Of a stretch of 64,000 bases of DNA, positions 11,551-26,949 are shown piece by piece. The notes under the pieces were generated by a model. It did not search any database, had not been told where the DNA came from, and worked only from the letters and a program-made list of their open reading frames with translations. This DNA is from Pyrocephalus nanus (lineage: Eukaryota; Chordata; Aves; Passeriformes; Tyrannidae), in the NCBI GenBank assembly GCA_038380795.1, contig CM076262.1:68530629-68594628 (forward strand), written 5' to 3'. Both the position numbers and the translations under genes were made by a program. Each line of letters opens with the position of its first letter. Within the stretch, counting starts at the first letter, position 1.

Positions 11551-14500
11551 TCAGGCATTCCAAGAATTCTGCGTCTGAATTGTCTCTGTGTCCTGCCAGG
11601 TCACACATTTCCCCCCATTCCTCTTTCGTATTCTCTTCAGCTCAGATTCCGTCAGATGGATGCAAAGTGTCCACGTACAATCATAAAAGACTGTAACAGT
11701 GAAGAACAGGTGACACATGAAGCAAAGTCAAAATAATTGCCCGTTTAATGAGAAAAAGCGAAGATTTGGGGAGTAAAGAGTGGTTTGTGCTCTGACATTT
11801 AGCAGATTGTTATAAAAATAATACTCATCTCTTCAACTGACATAAAGGAGAGTTTTAATAGTAGACTTTATTTATAGTCAGGGAAAGCAAAAGCTGACAA
11901 AAGAAATTCTGTAAGAACAATTAAATGTTGATACATGTTACCAAGGAAAAATCACTAGATATTCATCATTAGACCTTTTAATGAGAGATAATTATTTTTG
12001 AGTTACATTTTGTATACTTTCTGAGCCTGTTGTCCAGCTTTCTGCTCCTGTTGTCTTGTTTTTCCAGCGGTCCTTTAAGCAGTTTCAAGGTGCTGTGAGG
12101 ATACACAAGTCACTTCCAAGCTGATGATTGCAAATAAAAGGACGTGTCTGACAATGCAGTAACTGGCAGAACACCTGTGCACACCCAAAAATAGACAAAC
12201 TGGCCCCAAAATGGGTCTGCTTCTGGTTCAGAAAGAACGTACAGATTAAGAAATGCACCAGGAGTGTACACCATTTTCCTGCAAAATAGCAGATCCCTAA
12301 GGACAACTCGCATGTGATTTCTGCAAGCAGCAACTTTATTGCTGCATTGGCTTCCTACTTGCTTCTGTTTTTCTGTTCATTTTCTTCCAGCACTCCATGT
12401 TCTCTGAGTCAGGGATCTGCACAGATTATCTGCATGTGACATTCACAGTGCTCCTTAAATAGGTATACACAAACCCTTAAAGTTTTTTAGATAGGCAGTG
12501 TTTTTCTTAGTTTTGTGCAGCCCCCAGCATACAGCAGTCCAGGCAGAGGAAGTGTGGGTACTACACACACCAAGCAGCACTCACCACGGGGGATGTTCCC
12601 CACGGGCACAGCCCTCAGGGCAGCCCTTCACAGGTGGGGAAAAGAAGAGCTGGTATTCTGCCTTAGTTGTATAACTGTATTCTTCTCTCCTGTAAATCAG
12701 TCGTTTTGACTGCAGTTTCAGCAGTGGTTTTGTGCAAGTCTCATGCTGGCTCCCAGCTTCTGATAACCCTGAGCATTTAAAAACTGACAGAGTGGCCTGG
12801 CCCAAAACAAGACATTTAATGTCTCTAGTCAGCCTCTAAACATTAATTTCTGAATACATTTGGCCTGATTTATGGACCCACCTTGTAGAAGAGCATGCTG
12901 GACAATTACACAGAAATACAAAGCAATCTATTTCTAAATCACTTCTAGTGAAAATTAAGTCATCTCTGCTTTATGTAACTTGGCTGTTGTTACAGGTCAC
13001 GGCAGTTACATACCATTTCCTTCCCAGAGTGCTCTCTTGGTACCGGGTTTTGAAATGCTGCCACCTGATGTGTGATGCATTTTTCACTGGCTGCAGTAGC
13101 ACTACATTTAGGTGAGTCTGCCGTGCTAATAGGTGTGAGCAGTTCACACTGGGTAGGGCTGTTCCAAGGTGTGGGTGTTGAGAGGCTCAGGGTCCTGCTT
13201 TGAGAAACCTGAGCTGACGGGAGCTCTGTGTTTGTGGTCCATGTATTTGTGATCCTTGTCTGCTAAAATGATTGCTGGAGGACCTCACCCTAAAGGAGCT
13301 GTGCATGTGTATGGAGTTTAGCTAAGCTTTTAAGTAAAAGTAAAACGAAAAGCTTAAGTATATAATCCTCTTTAAAAAAACCCCACAACCCACTGATGCT
13401 GGCAATATCCTTTTTAGGCTCCACCACCACATTTGTTTATATACTGCTTCTGGGAAGGAAAGAATAAAGAGAAATAAGCTTATTGGGTTTGATCACAGCT
13501 TGTTTAGTCCTGCAGCTGTGAGTTATAATCTTGTTAAAACAGTATATGTAGACTGGATTCAGGGAATAATCCTTTGAGCAAAGAGATAAGTTCTGTCAGA
13601 GGCCTTGCTGTCTTTTATGTGTTAAATTAAGCCATTTGCTTTTCACGGGAATGCCAACCTTTGTGTCAGTTTGTAGAACTGGCCCAAGCTCCCCTGGCAC
13701 AGGGAATGGTACCACTGTGATCCCAACTGGATGTGAGCCAGAGGTGACTCCTGTGCTTCTGTTAGGACTCTAGTGGTGAGAGAGACCCGTCCCAGGGAGC
13801 AGAATGTTCACCGCAGCATCAGGCAGCACTGATGTCTGCAGTGCCTGAGCCCGTGCAGGCCCCTGGTAATCCAAATATCCCATCAGCAGCACCTCTCATC
13901 CTCCCTCTTGTGCCTGCAGCAGACTGGGGCCAGACTTTCCCCTCAGCACTGCCAGGTAGAGGTTGGAGCTGGTTGCTCCCTGGCAGGTGGGAGCTGGCTC
14001 GGTGTCTGTGGGACTCGCGGGCGGGGCGCTGTCACCTGCCCTGGGCACAGCTTGGCACAGGGGAAGTTCCAGCCGCCCATCAGATGTTGGCACTAAGCAA
14101 TGGAAGGGCACGAGTAGGCAGATCCCAAGGTTAGTGATGCAGGAGGGCTTCCCCAGGCAGTGCCTGGTGAATATTCAGCCTGGTTCTGCTGTAAACCCCG
14201 GCTCCAAACACGCGCTGGGGAAACAGGGATTCACTGCAGGGCTTGGAGCTGAGCGCCTTGTGCAGCCTGGTTAAACTGAGCTGCTTGTTCAGCTGCACTG
14301 GAGCTGCAGGAAGGCCTGGTGTAGAAACTGCTGGATAGTGGCTTGTTCCAGCAGCAAAAACGATCATCAGAAATAACTGTATGAGACAGGGCGAACGTCA
14401 CCCGGAGACAGGGGGTGCATCCAGCTCTCTTCAGCCTGAACGCTGCAAATAAAGATGGTGATTTTGTCTCAGTGGGGGGCAGAGAACACGCGAAGAGGAA

Positions 14501-17500
14501 CTGAAAGATAAATCCAGCGTTGCCCTGGCAAGACACATTCGATTTGAGCTGAAAAGGTCACTGCCCACATGATTGCATCACCCACCATGCCAGGGCCGGT
14601 GAAGGGATGAGGCTGTGACAGGTCCTCTGCGTTTACCAGGGGTGAGGCATTTCAGGTGGAGTTTGCTGAAAAAAACCCAGAAAGTAAACACAGATATCAT
14701 GCTGAAATATAAAAAAGCAGGGGAAAAAAAATTTTTTTTTTAATACATTTGTTTATTACACTGGAGAAACATTTTCTCCATTGTTTGCACATTTTGTTAT
14801 TCCAGAAGCGTAGCTTTTAAAATTGCTTTAGCTGTCAACTCTTATTCATTGTAACTAAAGCACTCATAGGGCTGAAGAGAAAGTCCATTTGTAAAATGCT
14901 CTTTCAATAAGGAATTTTCCAGGGTCTCTCAGTAAGATTCCAGGCATTTCCCTGCTCAGTTTTTTATGCTTGTGTGGATGGACGTTATTGCCTGGGAGGT
15001 TTCTGAGGAATTCCTAGCAAGTATTTTGATTGGAAATGTGTCTGTTTTGTTGTATAAGCACTCCTGATCCTATGCAGACGACTTGATCATTAGAATATTC
15101 AGCACTGTGTGACCATACAGGCACCTATTTCAGTTGGCAGGTGGCGAACTCGGTGGTGATCCAGGGTTAGAGTGTTGTTTTCCTCTTGTCATGCTCTCTG
15201 TTTTACAGTGTTTACCTGATCAACTGCAAAAAACCCACCCCTGAGTACTTCGAAATGACTGTCTATAAAAAGGCTTTGTTTTCTTGGTTGTTTCTTTCTA
15301 GCCCCAAAATTTTAAAAGAGGGAATTATTATCTCCCAGCAGGGAATCGGATTTGCTAAAATGTCACCACCAATCTCTTAATTAGCCCCTCAGAATACCAT
15401 GTTGTCTCTCGGTCCTCAGTGGGATAGAGTCTGAGTGGAAATGAATAGAAGTTTATTCTTAAATAACAAAACTAAATAACTCCTAAACAACAACAATCAC
15501 AGTTGCAAAGTCAGAGGGCATGTGGGAGCTTTTGTGCAAAAGCTGCATTTCAAAATATCAACTGACTTACTTAGAAATCTGGAAGTTAATGAAAAAATAA
15601 GCATTAAATACAGTTCTTAAAAAAGGATTCATGTTTGCATTTAAAATTACACTTTCCATTAATATGGCTAAAAAATAGAAAAATTTCTTCTAGTGGTCTG
15701 TAAGATGTGTTGACTCCAGTAGGTAATCTATTAATTTATGTCAAGTTGAAACTTCTTTCCTGTGTTTTAAATCTATTTTGTTTCCAGTTCTTCTAAGATG
15801 AGGGTGTCTTGACCAGCGCTGTTCTCCCAGTGAGGGGGGTTCCTGTTTTCTCCTCATAGGATTGTCCCTGCTATAAACTGTTCCTCATGTGTTGTGTTCA
15901 TCTTCAGGGCACCAAGGACCAAAGGGGGCTGCCTGAGCCAGTCAGAGGTTTCTCTGGGCTGATGCATGAGGAATGTTCCATCTCCAGGCATCAGAGACCT
16001 CTGGAAGACATAACACCCATTTCCCTGAGGAGACAGAGCTCTACAGCATCTTACTGAGGGTCAGTGCAGTAGAGGAGCTGTGTGAATAATTAATGGTTCC
16101 TTCTCTAAAATGTTCTAAAAGCAAAAATTTTGTATTCATACCTGACAAATTGTCATTGGCAAAGAAAGGCAAAAATTACAAACAATTGAGGGCCAGTTGA
16201 CATGCTTTGTCCAAAATGAAATTAAATCTTCCCATTCATTTTTTTTGTGGGGTGTTTTAAGACTTCTTTTTAAAAATCAGGGTAAAAAAGAAAAATGCAG
16301 GATTTTTTGCATTCTTACCTGTATTGGGAGAGGGGGTAAAATTTCAATAAAATATTCCTCGACTAATATGCAGTCACTTAATAGATATAATGGAGTTGTC
16401 CAAAGAAGTCACAGTTCTAAGTCAAAATTCAAAGTCGGGGTATATCTGTTCAGTTTGGTTTCTGCTAATTCAGTTGGAAAAATGTCTGTGAAAAAAAAGA
16501 TTTCTTTGATGCCGTTTTCAAGATTCTGCTGCACATTACTAGAACTCTGCTTTAGCATCATTATAATAGTAATTACTCACTTCAAAGTGGGGTCATTAGC
16601 TCTAATTAATATTTACAAATACACCAATGTCGAGGTGACTCTTGTTCTGAAAGACTGGAATATTTTGTCTTAGTAACATATCTGAGCACTCCAAAAGTGC
16701 TTACAGCACTTTTCCACTCAGTCTTAGCTGCAAAATAGGTCAAGACTGTCAATTTTTCTCGTTCCCTGACTGTAATGTAAATTCTGCTCTACCAGACTTC
16801 AAACAAAAGATTAGTTTGTACCAAGTTTGCAGATCTTTCCAGCAGTAACTGTCTTAATTTAAAAAGATACTAATTACTTGAGCTATTTTTCACATGTAAA
16901 GCTTCTCATTGTACAAACAGATGTCATCATTTTGGCTGCATCTCCGTAAACTTTTAGGAAGCCATCAGGTTTATTAACATTTTCTGTATTTATAGAAAAC
17001 TGTTTCTTTGGGAATATCAGGTTATGTTGTTATGTACAGATGATGGTTCGTAGAAATACCGTGCCTGCTTCTCCCATGGTGAGACTGTGGGCCTGTTACA
17101 GGAGCAAACTTTAGTTCTGCCTTTCAGTGGCCAGATGGCCAGAATGTTTGTGTGGGATTTTTTTTGTTGTTGTTGTTGCTATCCATCATCTCCCTTGGAA
17201 ATGTAAGTGTTGTTATTCTAATCCTATAGTCTTTGTGAGAAAACTGAAATTCCATCTGCTATTGACTGAAGGAAGCTGGGAGGAATCAACAGAAAACACT
17301 GTTTTCTGGGCAGCATTTGTTGCCAATTCTGAGCCAGACAACTCAGGCCACTGTGCATGAAGAGCTCTGGATAGCTGGTGATTTAACCTGGTGGCCGAGG
17401 CAGGGTACATTTCGTTATGAATCTTCATTTGTTCCTATGGTTTTTACTGTGTCCCAGTTCCAAACCACAGAACTTCTCAAGGTTTTTGTAAAATGACAGC

Positions 17501-20500
17501 AAACTCACCGTTAAACAGACTTTATATATTCATTAAGTTAAAGATGGGCTAAATCAGGGGTACACTTCTCAATCCATAAAAATATCCTCGCTGGCAGGGG
17601 CCAAACTTCCAGAAGCCTCGACTACTTTGCAATTAGTTGAGTAGAGGTTGTTGAGCTGTTGATGTCTTTCCTTACACGTGGCCTTGCTTCCATGATTGTG
17701 GCTGCGTATTTGGATTGACTCAGAAAACTCCAGGGAGGAAGAAAGGCAAGGATTTCTTTGATTAGTCCATTTCCCTGTGAATATCTTTCACAATGGCATT
17801 TTTATATCACATGGCATTGCTAGTCCTGTTCCTATCCCAGGTTTTCCTTAGCCGCTCCTTCCTTATTTTATCTTCTCACTGAGCTAATGCAAAATACTGC
17901 CTAGTCCAGGGTTGCTGAGTAAAGACAAGGTAAAACAAGTCAGTTATATAAAGAATTGTTTCAGGTGCATCTCTTAACTTTGGCTTTTTTCTTTTTCCCA
18001 GAAATCTAGGGGAGACATAATGGTATTTTTCCCCTAAGGAATTGTATTTTTGCTTTTAACAGATTATAAGAGAAACTGTTGAACAAAGTAATATATAGGT
18101 AAAGTGAATTACTGAAGCTTAAGGGATATCTAAGGAATGAATTTGGGATTTTCAGTCAGTTTTAAGGAAAACCTCTTCCGAAGCTGTGACAGTGAGAATA
18201 AACAGCTTAAAAGAAGTTAACAAGCTTTGAATAGAATCAAACTGTTAAGCTTTTAACAAATGAATGTTTATTTTTGTCCTCATTTAACTTTGCATTGCAG
18301 AAGCAGTGATACATATTTAGTGAGGTGTTTTGGATATCTCTGAGCTTTAAAGCTGAAGTTCTGCGTGGTGGTGGGTATCATGTCTGTTGTCTGAGACATG
18401 TTGTCCCCAGAGTAACCTGCTTACCCTGTCTACAGGAGCAGTCCCAGAGTCAGAATCAAACCAAAGACTTTTAAGTGGGGTGGAGGCAGCAAATGCAACA
18501 TTTTTCTGGAAAAAAAATACTGTCACTGAAAGAGCTGTTGAAAGATTTGAGTAGTCAGTGGGAGCCACGCACTTCAGTGGCTGGTGTGTGCTGTGGGAGA
18601 GACACACTGGTGTGGAAACATCAGCTCAGAGAAATTTCTCTGTCAGGAAATATGGTATAAAATATTTATATGTGCTGGTTCCTGACAGTGACATTGTACC
18701 TGCCATCCAGGAGGATCCGGCCTCAGTTCTGTTTTGTGCTGAAATTATTTACATTCGTCTTATTTCTGAGGCCAAGCAGTGTTTCATATTGCATACTTTC
18801 ATGCTTTTTATGCTATGTTTACATAGAGAATAATGTTTATTCTGAATTTCCTAGTTGAGGCTGTTTTGTTATGATGAAATAGACCTTTTTCTCTAGCTAG
18901 AAATAATAGTGCATCTATGATGGAGGCAGCCCAAGATTTATAGGGTCTTTAAACACTCATTTTCTTGCTTTTAAGTACTTGGCTTTTTAAGTGAGGTGAT
19001 AGATAACTCTGTTGTTCACCCAGATAGAAGGGAGGGATCTAGACCAGTGCTTTGTACTTCAGTGTAGTTTTTTTATCTGCATTTCACCTGACTGCAGATA
19101 TCTCCACGCATTTGAAAAATGCATGTTTGTGCTATTAACTTGTTTTGTGGTGTGCCTGCGAAAAGGCAGAAATTTCAGTGTATAACCTCCCTGGATTTGC
19201 TTTAAATGGATAATGCCTTTTTGGGTTTGTCCTTTCCTAGGAGGGAAACTGAGAGGAATAACTCTCTCAGATACCAAATGGGGGAAATTCTGTTGGGTTT
19301 TTTTAAGTAAATGAATTTTATTTATAAAGTTATAATGGATATATTCTCCAATAATTTTCGAAGTAGAAAATGTGTTTTAAACCATTTTTATCCAGCTAGG
19401 GAACCTTGATCCTCTAGGCATCATTATCAAGATGCAGTCCAGTTTTGTATTATGATATACTGTGATATCAATGAACAGATAGAAGAGCAGAGACAACAGA
19501 TTAATAAAGAAACAGAAATTGCAATATACTTTAACTTAGGAAGATATTAAACTTTTAGAACACCCTGCAGTTGTGGCGGAACTGAAGATACATGCTGGCT
19601 GTTTGGGGTGGTTGTTAAATCTGCGTGTGTTTGGGATCCCAGGTGATCTCTGTAGTAGTTCCCCTGCACCTTAAAAAATGGAATGAAATTATCACCTGTG
19701 GGACTGGACGTCCAGCTTTTTGAAAAATCCTGGGTTGTTTTCTTTTTGCTCAGGGAGCAACAGAAAAATCTGTCTTGTTAGTCAGAACATAAATTCACAC
19801 ACGTTTAGGGATAAATGCTATCTTAGACTGGTAAGAGGCAGTTCCCACACCCCTGCAGCATTCACTGCTCCAAGTACTCTTCCCTCACGTGAGGGTCTTG
19901 CTGGTAGCGCACAATACTCCTTTAAATGAGGTCTCTGATCAAATTGATGAATTCTTGCTGTCACCTCGAGTTGAATTTGGGCTCCAAGAGGTCTGCAAAA
20001 CACCCTTAAACGTTTTAAGTGTTAGGTATTGTCTTCAAATACGGCTGGCAGGTGACATTTTAAGGAGATTTAGTTAAGATGGGTGGGGGCAAAGCTGAAA
20101 GGAGCATTAACAAGGTGTTGATGATTTTGATATTTCTTCGTGAGAATCATTTAATGACTCAATAGTGGAGGTTCCACAGTTTGCAAAAGAATTGTCCTTT
20201 GTCTTCCCAACAACCGACACAGCAAAGTCCAAAGTGTTGATCATATATTAATGAGGAGGGATCATGCATCCTGATCTTTCTCTGATAAAAGTCACTTTTG
20301 GGAAATGTCTGCAAGAAGTGGTTCTACTCCCCATTGCCAGTTCCTCTGTGTTGGCAGATGTTTTCTGCAACTGAGAGTGGAGAACCGATTTGGACTAATA
20401 CAACTCTGCCAGGATGGCTTGCACTTAGGTGAGTTCCCTGGTCAGCACCTGCTGCAGAAACAACTCTGCCAGCTCGAGGACATCCCAAAGTCCAGAATAA

Positions 20501-23500
20501 AGCTCTAAGTGGATGCTGTTTGTGTTTAGTGGCCACCCTGGGCAGTGCTTTAGGAATATGAGGCAAGAACCCACAGATTTCAGCTGGACAAGTTACAGAA
20601 GGCTACGTGTAAATTAATTAAGGAGCTGAAAGCTGTCCACAAGACATGCAGTGTTTGTGTGCATTATTTCAGATGTCTTTAGTTCTGAATTTGTGGGGAG
20701 AAGAGGATTAAGGAAGTGGATTAAGGAAACTAATGAATTGATGAATTAAGGAATGGAGAATTTTAGAATTCCCTCAGCCTCACAAAATCCTTTTATTCCA
20801 GGTTTCTCTGAGTTACGATGTGACTGCAGGCAGATTCAGCTTATGCTGCCTTGTTTATTAACATTTTTAGAACCTTACTCTAAAAATAAATGTCATGGAA
20901 AACAATTACAGTAAGTGCAGAAAATAAGCAAAGGAACAACATGGGACACAAGTCAAACCCATGTGTGATTTGTTCCAGGGACACAGGAGCTCAGACTAAT
21001 CAAGGTAAAATAGATGGAGCGTAACCTTGACATGAATCTTGCTGCTGGTATTAAGTGCCTCAGAAGCAGACAAAACTGAAATCTTCACTAAGGCAGCTGC
21101 AGGACAAATTCTTGAAGACGTTTGTAAGAGCTATCTTAGATCACATGAACAGCAGTCAAAACAGAAGAGATAAAGCAGCATTTTCACCAATGGGCTTCTT
21201 TTCTTGGTTTTTGGTGTTTTTTGTTGGTTTGTTTTGGTTTGGTTATTTGGGGGTTTTTTTGGGTTGCTTTTTTGTTTGTTTGTTTTGGGTTTTGTTGTTT
21301 GCTGCAAGGGAGATACGGAAAAATTTGCAAAGGTGAATGTTTGGTTGTGGTTACGTTTTTATAACTGAATCCATTGTCAAAGCCAACAGAATAGATGTTT
21401 AATATTTAGCTGTGGCTCTTGAAAGCCTCCTGGCTGTCTCAGGTTTCCTGCTTTAGGGAAGCTGAAAGATTTTTGAACTCCATTATCAGTATTTTTTACA
21501 CCTTCCTATGCTCAGGACAAGTGCCCTTGAAAGGGCAGCAGCTTTGGATTGGCTGATTGTCATGTAGACAAGGATGTTTTCAAAACAGAGGCACACAATC
21601 CATTTGTAAATCTTCCAGAATATATGAAAGTCTAATCAGACTGACTCAGACAGCCAAACTGTGGCGTATCTCATTTGAATTCTCTCTTCCCCCAGGCCTT
21701 GTCTAGTAGAAATATGCATACATTGCATTGGAAGTAGAAGGCATGAATGATAACAATACTCAGCCCTGGTGCAGTCCTGAATGTGTTGTAGTTTTAAATG
21801 CATCTGAGCATTTCCCTATTTCATGTACTGGCTGTAGCTGCACCAGCCCTGTACAATGCCTGTTACTGTCACCAGCAATATAGTCCTGAAGCAGCACAGC
21901 CCTGCAGTGCCCCACTTTTCCTGGCTGTTAGCAGCTGGTGGTATTTTTTGCAGTAGTATAGCAATAAATCAGCAATACATGTTTGTTGGTTTGGTAGATG
22001 AACAGGAACAGGGATCTTGCACAGCCTGCTCGTGTGAGAGGTTCCTCCTTTCAGGAAGGGTCCTGTTGAGTACCATTGTGTGGGTGTGATTTGTAGGCCT
22101 TCTCTCCACTCTGAGTATTCTCCTGCCTTCTTCCGATGACAGTTTGCTGTATTGAGCTGCTGGCTGGTTTGGATTGCAGCGTTACCTGTCACAGTCTGGA
22201 TGTAAACAGCAGTACTGAAATCAGTGTTCTCCAAGGCTGTCTCTTTTTCAGCACCTGTTTGAAATGTCATTCTTCTCAATGACAGGCATTGGAGGATAAA
22301 CCCTGCTACCCAGGAAGCAGCAAGTTAAGTGTTTCTGAACAGTGTAGGTAATGAAATTCTACCACCCTTAGAGGAAGGGGCAGAGTGGCCTCTGAGATGC
22401 CAGTGCTGGCAACAGCTAAGGCCATTTCTGTGGTCACGGCTTGCTGGGAGTAACAGGGAGGCCTGAAGGGGGTTGTTTGGGCTGTGGAGAAGAGAGGCTG
22501 GGAAAAATGACCCTGGCAGGGCTGTGACAGTCTGTAGAAGAGAAGTTTCTTCCATCCACTGTAGTCTGAGAGCTGCAAGGGGCTTCTAGAGGGACTTCAT
22601 GGAGGCCTTCCTTACACTTCTTTGGCCTAGGCCTTTTGATGGCAGATGGCCCTACTCTGAAGAGCAGTTTGCTGATAAAGCTGCTTCTCTGCCAGTCCAG
22701 TCTCCTCAACCAGCCCCAGGATTTAGAGACCCCACTACCTTTTAACATCCCAGTGCAGGATGTGAATGTGCAAGGAGGTGCCACTGCAAATCTCCCTTAC
22801 AGAACGTCAGAAAGTTTGACATGCTGCCATTAGGCTTAGGAAATAACTCCTAGGGAGTTGGAAAATATTTAGAAAAAGAGAAAAAGGATTCTTTGAAAAT
22901 AACTTTGAAATAAATGTTAAAACGAGGACTCGCAGGAGATCAGCATTTAAGGGTGCTACATTTAATGTCTGAATTACTTGAAACTGCAATTTGCTTTTGT
23001 CAGAATCAAATATTCCAAGAAAATGGTACTCAGAGCTATTGTACAAGATATTTTCTAAGTCCTTGTGATTGAGTATAGAAAAAATGTCAGGAAACATTAT
23101 GATTTGTTCTCATCTTTTATTTTATTTTTCAAAACCCAAGATAATAAAGCCTTCAGTTCAGATCTAGAAATACTTGAAATAATATGCTTTACAGGGGGGA
23201 AACAGACTGAGCAGCAGTTAAGCTATTATTTTCAGTAGACCAAATAATAGGCTTTAATAGAAAGCCTCTTCTCAGCTGTATTGTCCATTATTAACATGAC
23301 TGCATCAGTCCTGTAATATTCTTATTTTAAAGGACTCTTGGTGGTGCTTTTCCCTTGAGAGACCAGTGATCTGTGTTAGTAGCTGGTGCTGACAATCCAG
23401 TTGTGCCTGCCCACAGAAAGCCATGTTTTCCAGGACCAGCTTCCAAGCAGGAGGAAGCCTCTGACAGCTGATGCACGTGGGTCAGCCATCCCTGTGTAAA

Positions 23501-26500
23501 GCACGGGGCAGCTTAAACAAGCTGGAAATGTTGGGTGCAGTGCACTTGGGATCACAGATACTTCGGCTTTTCCGTGCACTGGTGGAGATTAAAGAAGAGT
23601 TTTAATACTCACCAAAGGGATCATCAGTGTCTGTACTGAACCAGAGCTGCAATCTGTGTTGAATATTTTGAAGGCAAAACCTTTCATTTTGCTTAACATT
23701 GCAGTTTCCACAGCACTTTTAGAGCCTGCTGATTCTCTTCCTCTCTGAGTTCAGCATCCTGCAGATCAGAAACCCTCCAGAGTTTGTGCTCAAGTGCCCA
23801 ACGGCTTCCTTAAACCAACATATTTATTCTTTGTAGCCGGAAGATGAGAGAGCAGAACACAAGAGAAAGGTGTTTTAAGGCAATAAAAGAGCTACATGCC
23901 TGTCTCTCTCACCCTAAGGCCTTTGCCCTGTAGTGCAGAGTCAGAAGTTTTGTTTCTTCAGATTCTGCCATAGAATCAATGTCCTTTATTCTCTGAGGAG
24001 TTTCTCTAGGAGATTATTGTAGTCTATCTTCAGGTTTTAACTGTTGCCATTCTTTTGGGTCCCTTTGCTCCCAGATTGGCAAAATCAGCTTTAACATTGC
24101 AAAATCAGTGTTATCATTGCTCCTGGTCTGTCACAAGCTGGAGATTATCACATAGATCACTCCACTGTCAGCCCTTGATCTTATTTCACTACTTGCTGCT
24201 TTATCCCTCCGAGTTATTTCCAGGTAGATCCTTCTCCAGGCCCAGCCGAGAGTGCAGTCTCGAAACTGTTGAAGTGGCAATAACCTCTCAAACTGATGAG
24301 ACAATGTTGAGAGGAGTAAAGAAGAGATAGAACAGGAGTGAATACTAATCTCTTAGTCATCAAATCTACTGTTTCCAGAAAATAAGTGTATTTAGTCAGA
24401 GTTGTCCAAGAAAAGCACTAAGATCTTTCAGTGATCCCTCACTGTGTTTAGTAGGAGGCTGCTTTTTTGAGGGCATAGTTTAAGTCAGCTGTCTAACCAG
24501 TCATCATTAATTGAATGAACATACAAATACACTAAACACTCTGATTACCCTATACCGTCCACTATCACAATAAACAGTAATTAAAAATTCACTTGATGCC
24601 CTTTGCAGCCTACCAGCCTTCCAGGTGATTGACTGACCTGGTCCTTACACAGCCCTGAGTGCCCCTGAGAAAGGACTGCTGAGGGGCTCGATTCTGCTTT
24701 GATAAGCACCCTGTCTCAAGGCATGGGGTTTCTTCCAGAACGCTGTTTGTGACGTTTTTTTCCCTTAAGGAAATACCCCACAATAAACTGCCAAAAAATG
24801 TTACATTTTTGTGGCGGGTTGTGAACATTTCAAAGTCCTTGGCTGTGCTGCCTCATCAGTCCACAAGCAGGTTTGAAAGCCACAGGGAGTTTTGGGCAGG
24901 CAATGTGTCTGCTACTGATGCAAATTGCAGAAGAATTCCCCTGGTTGTTATGTTTTTACATGTTGTTCTGTAACACCACTGAGCTGCATGATTGGAAATT
25001 TTTTTTTTCTTTTTAAAGTGGAGGAGCATATCTACTGTATTAAGGAAAATGGAGCCAGGCTTGGATCTGAAGCTGAGCACAAGCAACATGATCACAACTT
25101 TTCAGCCCTCTTCTTAAGAGGCCAAAACTGTTACTAGATGGGCTCATGTCTTCATCAGTTGCTACCTATTTTGTGGCTATTCCTGCTGGCTTTTGGCTAC
25201 CTTAAAGAGCCACAGTACAAAAGGGAGAGTGGTGGTTCCTGGCCATTTCATCCTCTGCAATTGTGCTGGTCATTTTGCTGCCAGAAAACAAATAAACAGA
25301 TGGTCATCTGTGTACCTATCCAGAGATGAAGGGATGATATAATCCTGTCATGAAATGTAGGAAATGCCATTTTCTTTCAATGTGTCCTGTCTTGAAAGGT
25401 TTAAAGAGAAGCTTTTCAGTGTAGGATTGCCAGTTTTCTGGGTACTCCTTTGATAGAAAGTGTCCATAGCCTAGTTCCCAGCTGAGTCCTTTGCCTGTAA
25501 AGTGAAGAGATTTATGGATTACATTTTGTTGCCTCTTAACAGAGGAAAGTTATTTTCCCATGTCTGAAAACCGAGTACATTTATTTTAGAAAGCCCAGAG
25601 TCTCTCGCTTCATAGCCTCAGTATAACTGTGCTGTAATTGCCCCAATGAAATAATATGACAGGAATTTCCCAAGTAAACTTTTAATTTCATTAATTAACC
25701 AAAGGAAAGCAGATCCACTGGTTGAAGAACAGCCGTTTTCTGCAGCTCTTCACACAACTGCTCTGGGAACAGATGTAAAGAATGATTCAAATATCCCATG
25801 TCTCTAATTCAATTTTTTTCCTATTACTTACCCCTTCTCTGTAATACTGATAATCACATTGCTTCATTAAAGAGAGGTTCAGCTCATTTTCTTTCAGAAA
25901 GTTGATAAGATATTTAGAGCAAATCAGTTTTGTGCTGCTGGTCCTTGGGTGGAAGGATGTGCAACAACGAGCACCTCCTGTGGCAACTCCTGCAGCACAG
26001 CACGAAGTAGGCGATAAAGCTCAGGAGGAAATTGTGATTGTAATCTGCTCTCCCAAATCTAAAGGTTTTTCTGGCAGATTCTTTACCTACTGAAGGCCCC
26101 TGTGACACAGCAGAGCGGGTGCTACATGGTTTTTTAGGGTAAATCCTCAGGGGTGCTTGCATGCACTGGCAGATCTTTGGCTGTGGCATATCAGCCTTTC
26201 GCACTGGAGAGACTTCTTTCAAACTTTTCTATTCATACCCTAAAGGTGAAAAAGCATTTAAATTGCCTCATTTCCTTTAGCAGTCTGTGTTCTGGAATAA
26301 GGGGAAGCACCAGGAGTGGATTGCCAGCTGGAGTGCACTGGACAGCTGTGAGGCACTTTCCAGAGTCCATCCAAATTCTTGCATTCAGCCGGAAATCCTC
26401 ATATGGCCCATAAAGTTTATTGAGTCTCTCACCCTGATGTGCACTGATGGCACACCAGACTTTCACAAGACTAGAACTGCAGGCTTTATGTGGTCACAGC

Positions 26501-26940
26501 CACTGTTAGTTGCAACGTTGAGAGCCTCTGAATTGTGTGAAACCTTAGATACCTCTGCCCATGCCACCACAGGCTGTCAAACCCTGTTCAGAAGAAATTG
26601 GAGGTGCTGTGAAACCTCGGGGCTCCACAGGCATAGCCAGGAGAGGCTCCTGTTACTGTGTTCATCTGCATGCTGAAAGAACTGCGAGTGGCCTTCTGTC
26701 AAAGATGATTTGGAAGCCAACTGATCAATAAATGGTGCTCAGGTAAACACTCCTGCCTAGTCATTTATTCCCTTCAGATGCTGACAATAAGGAATGTTCT
26801 AATAATTACTCAATGTCTTAGCCTCCAGAGGAGGAAACAGTGGGCTGTAACCATAGTTAAATTTGCCTTTTGAAGCTATTTAGCACATCTTTTAGGGAAC
26901 AGCAAATCGGGTCTGGCATTGCATTTGTTTAAAGACTATG
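11551..26940. other. Long host non-coding stretch (intergenic or intronic)
   Basis: Both strands were scanned for long frames, splice-bounded protein-like segments, RNA genes and retroviral motifs, and nothing convincing was found. Low-complexity tracts include an A8/T10 junction at about 14,721-14,742, GTTT-rich sequence at 21,190-21,300 and scattered T or A runs. The composition is AT-leaning and CpG-poor, which fits intron or intergenic DNA. Confidence 0.55.
21195..21300. repeat. GTTT/GGTTT-rich low-complexity tract
   Basis: The plus strand is almost purely G and T for about 100 bp, with repeated TTTGTTTG and GGGTTTTTTTGGG. It produces an aromatic-rich chance frame and has no sign of coding function. 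Confidence 0.75.
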
Positions 26941-26949
26941 TATGAGCAG

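Noticed and set aside
21055..21336. Plus-strand frame rich in Phe, Trp, Gly and Leu, like a membrane protein
   Set aside because: It is the translation of a GTTT/GGTTT low-complexity tract.
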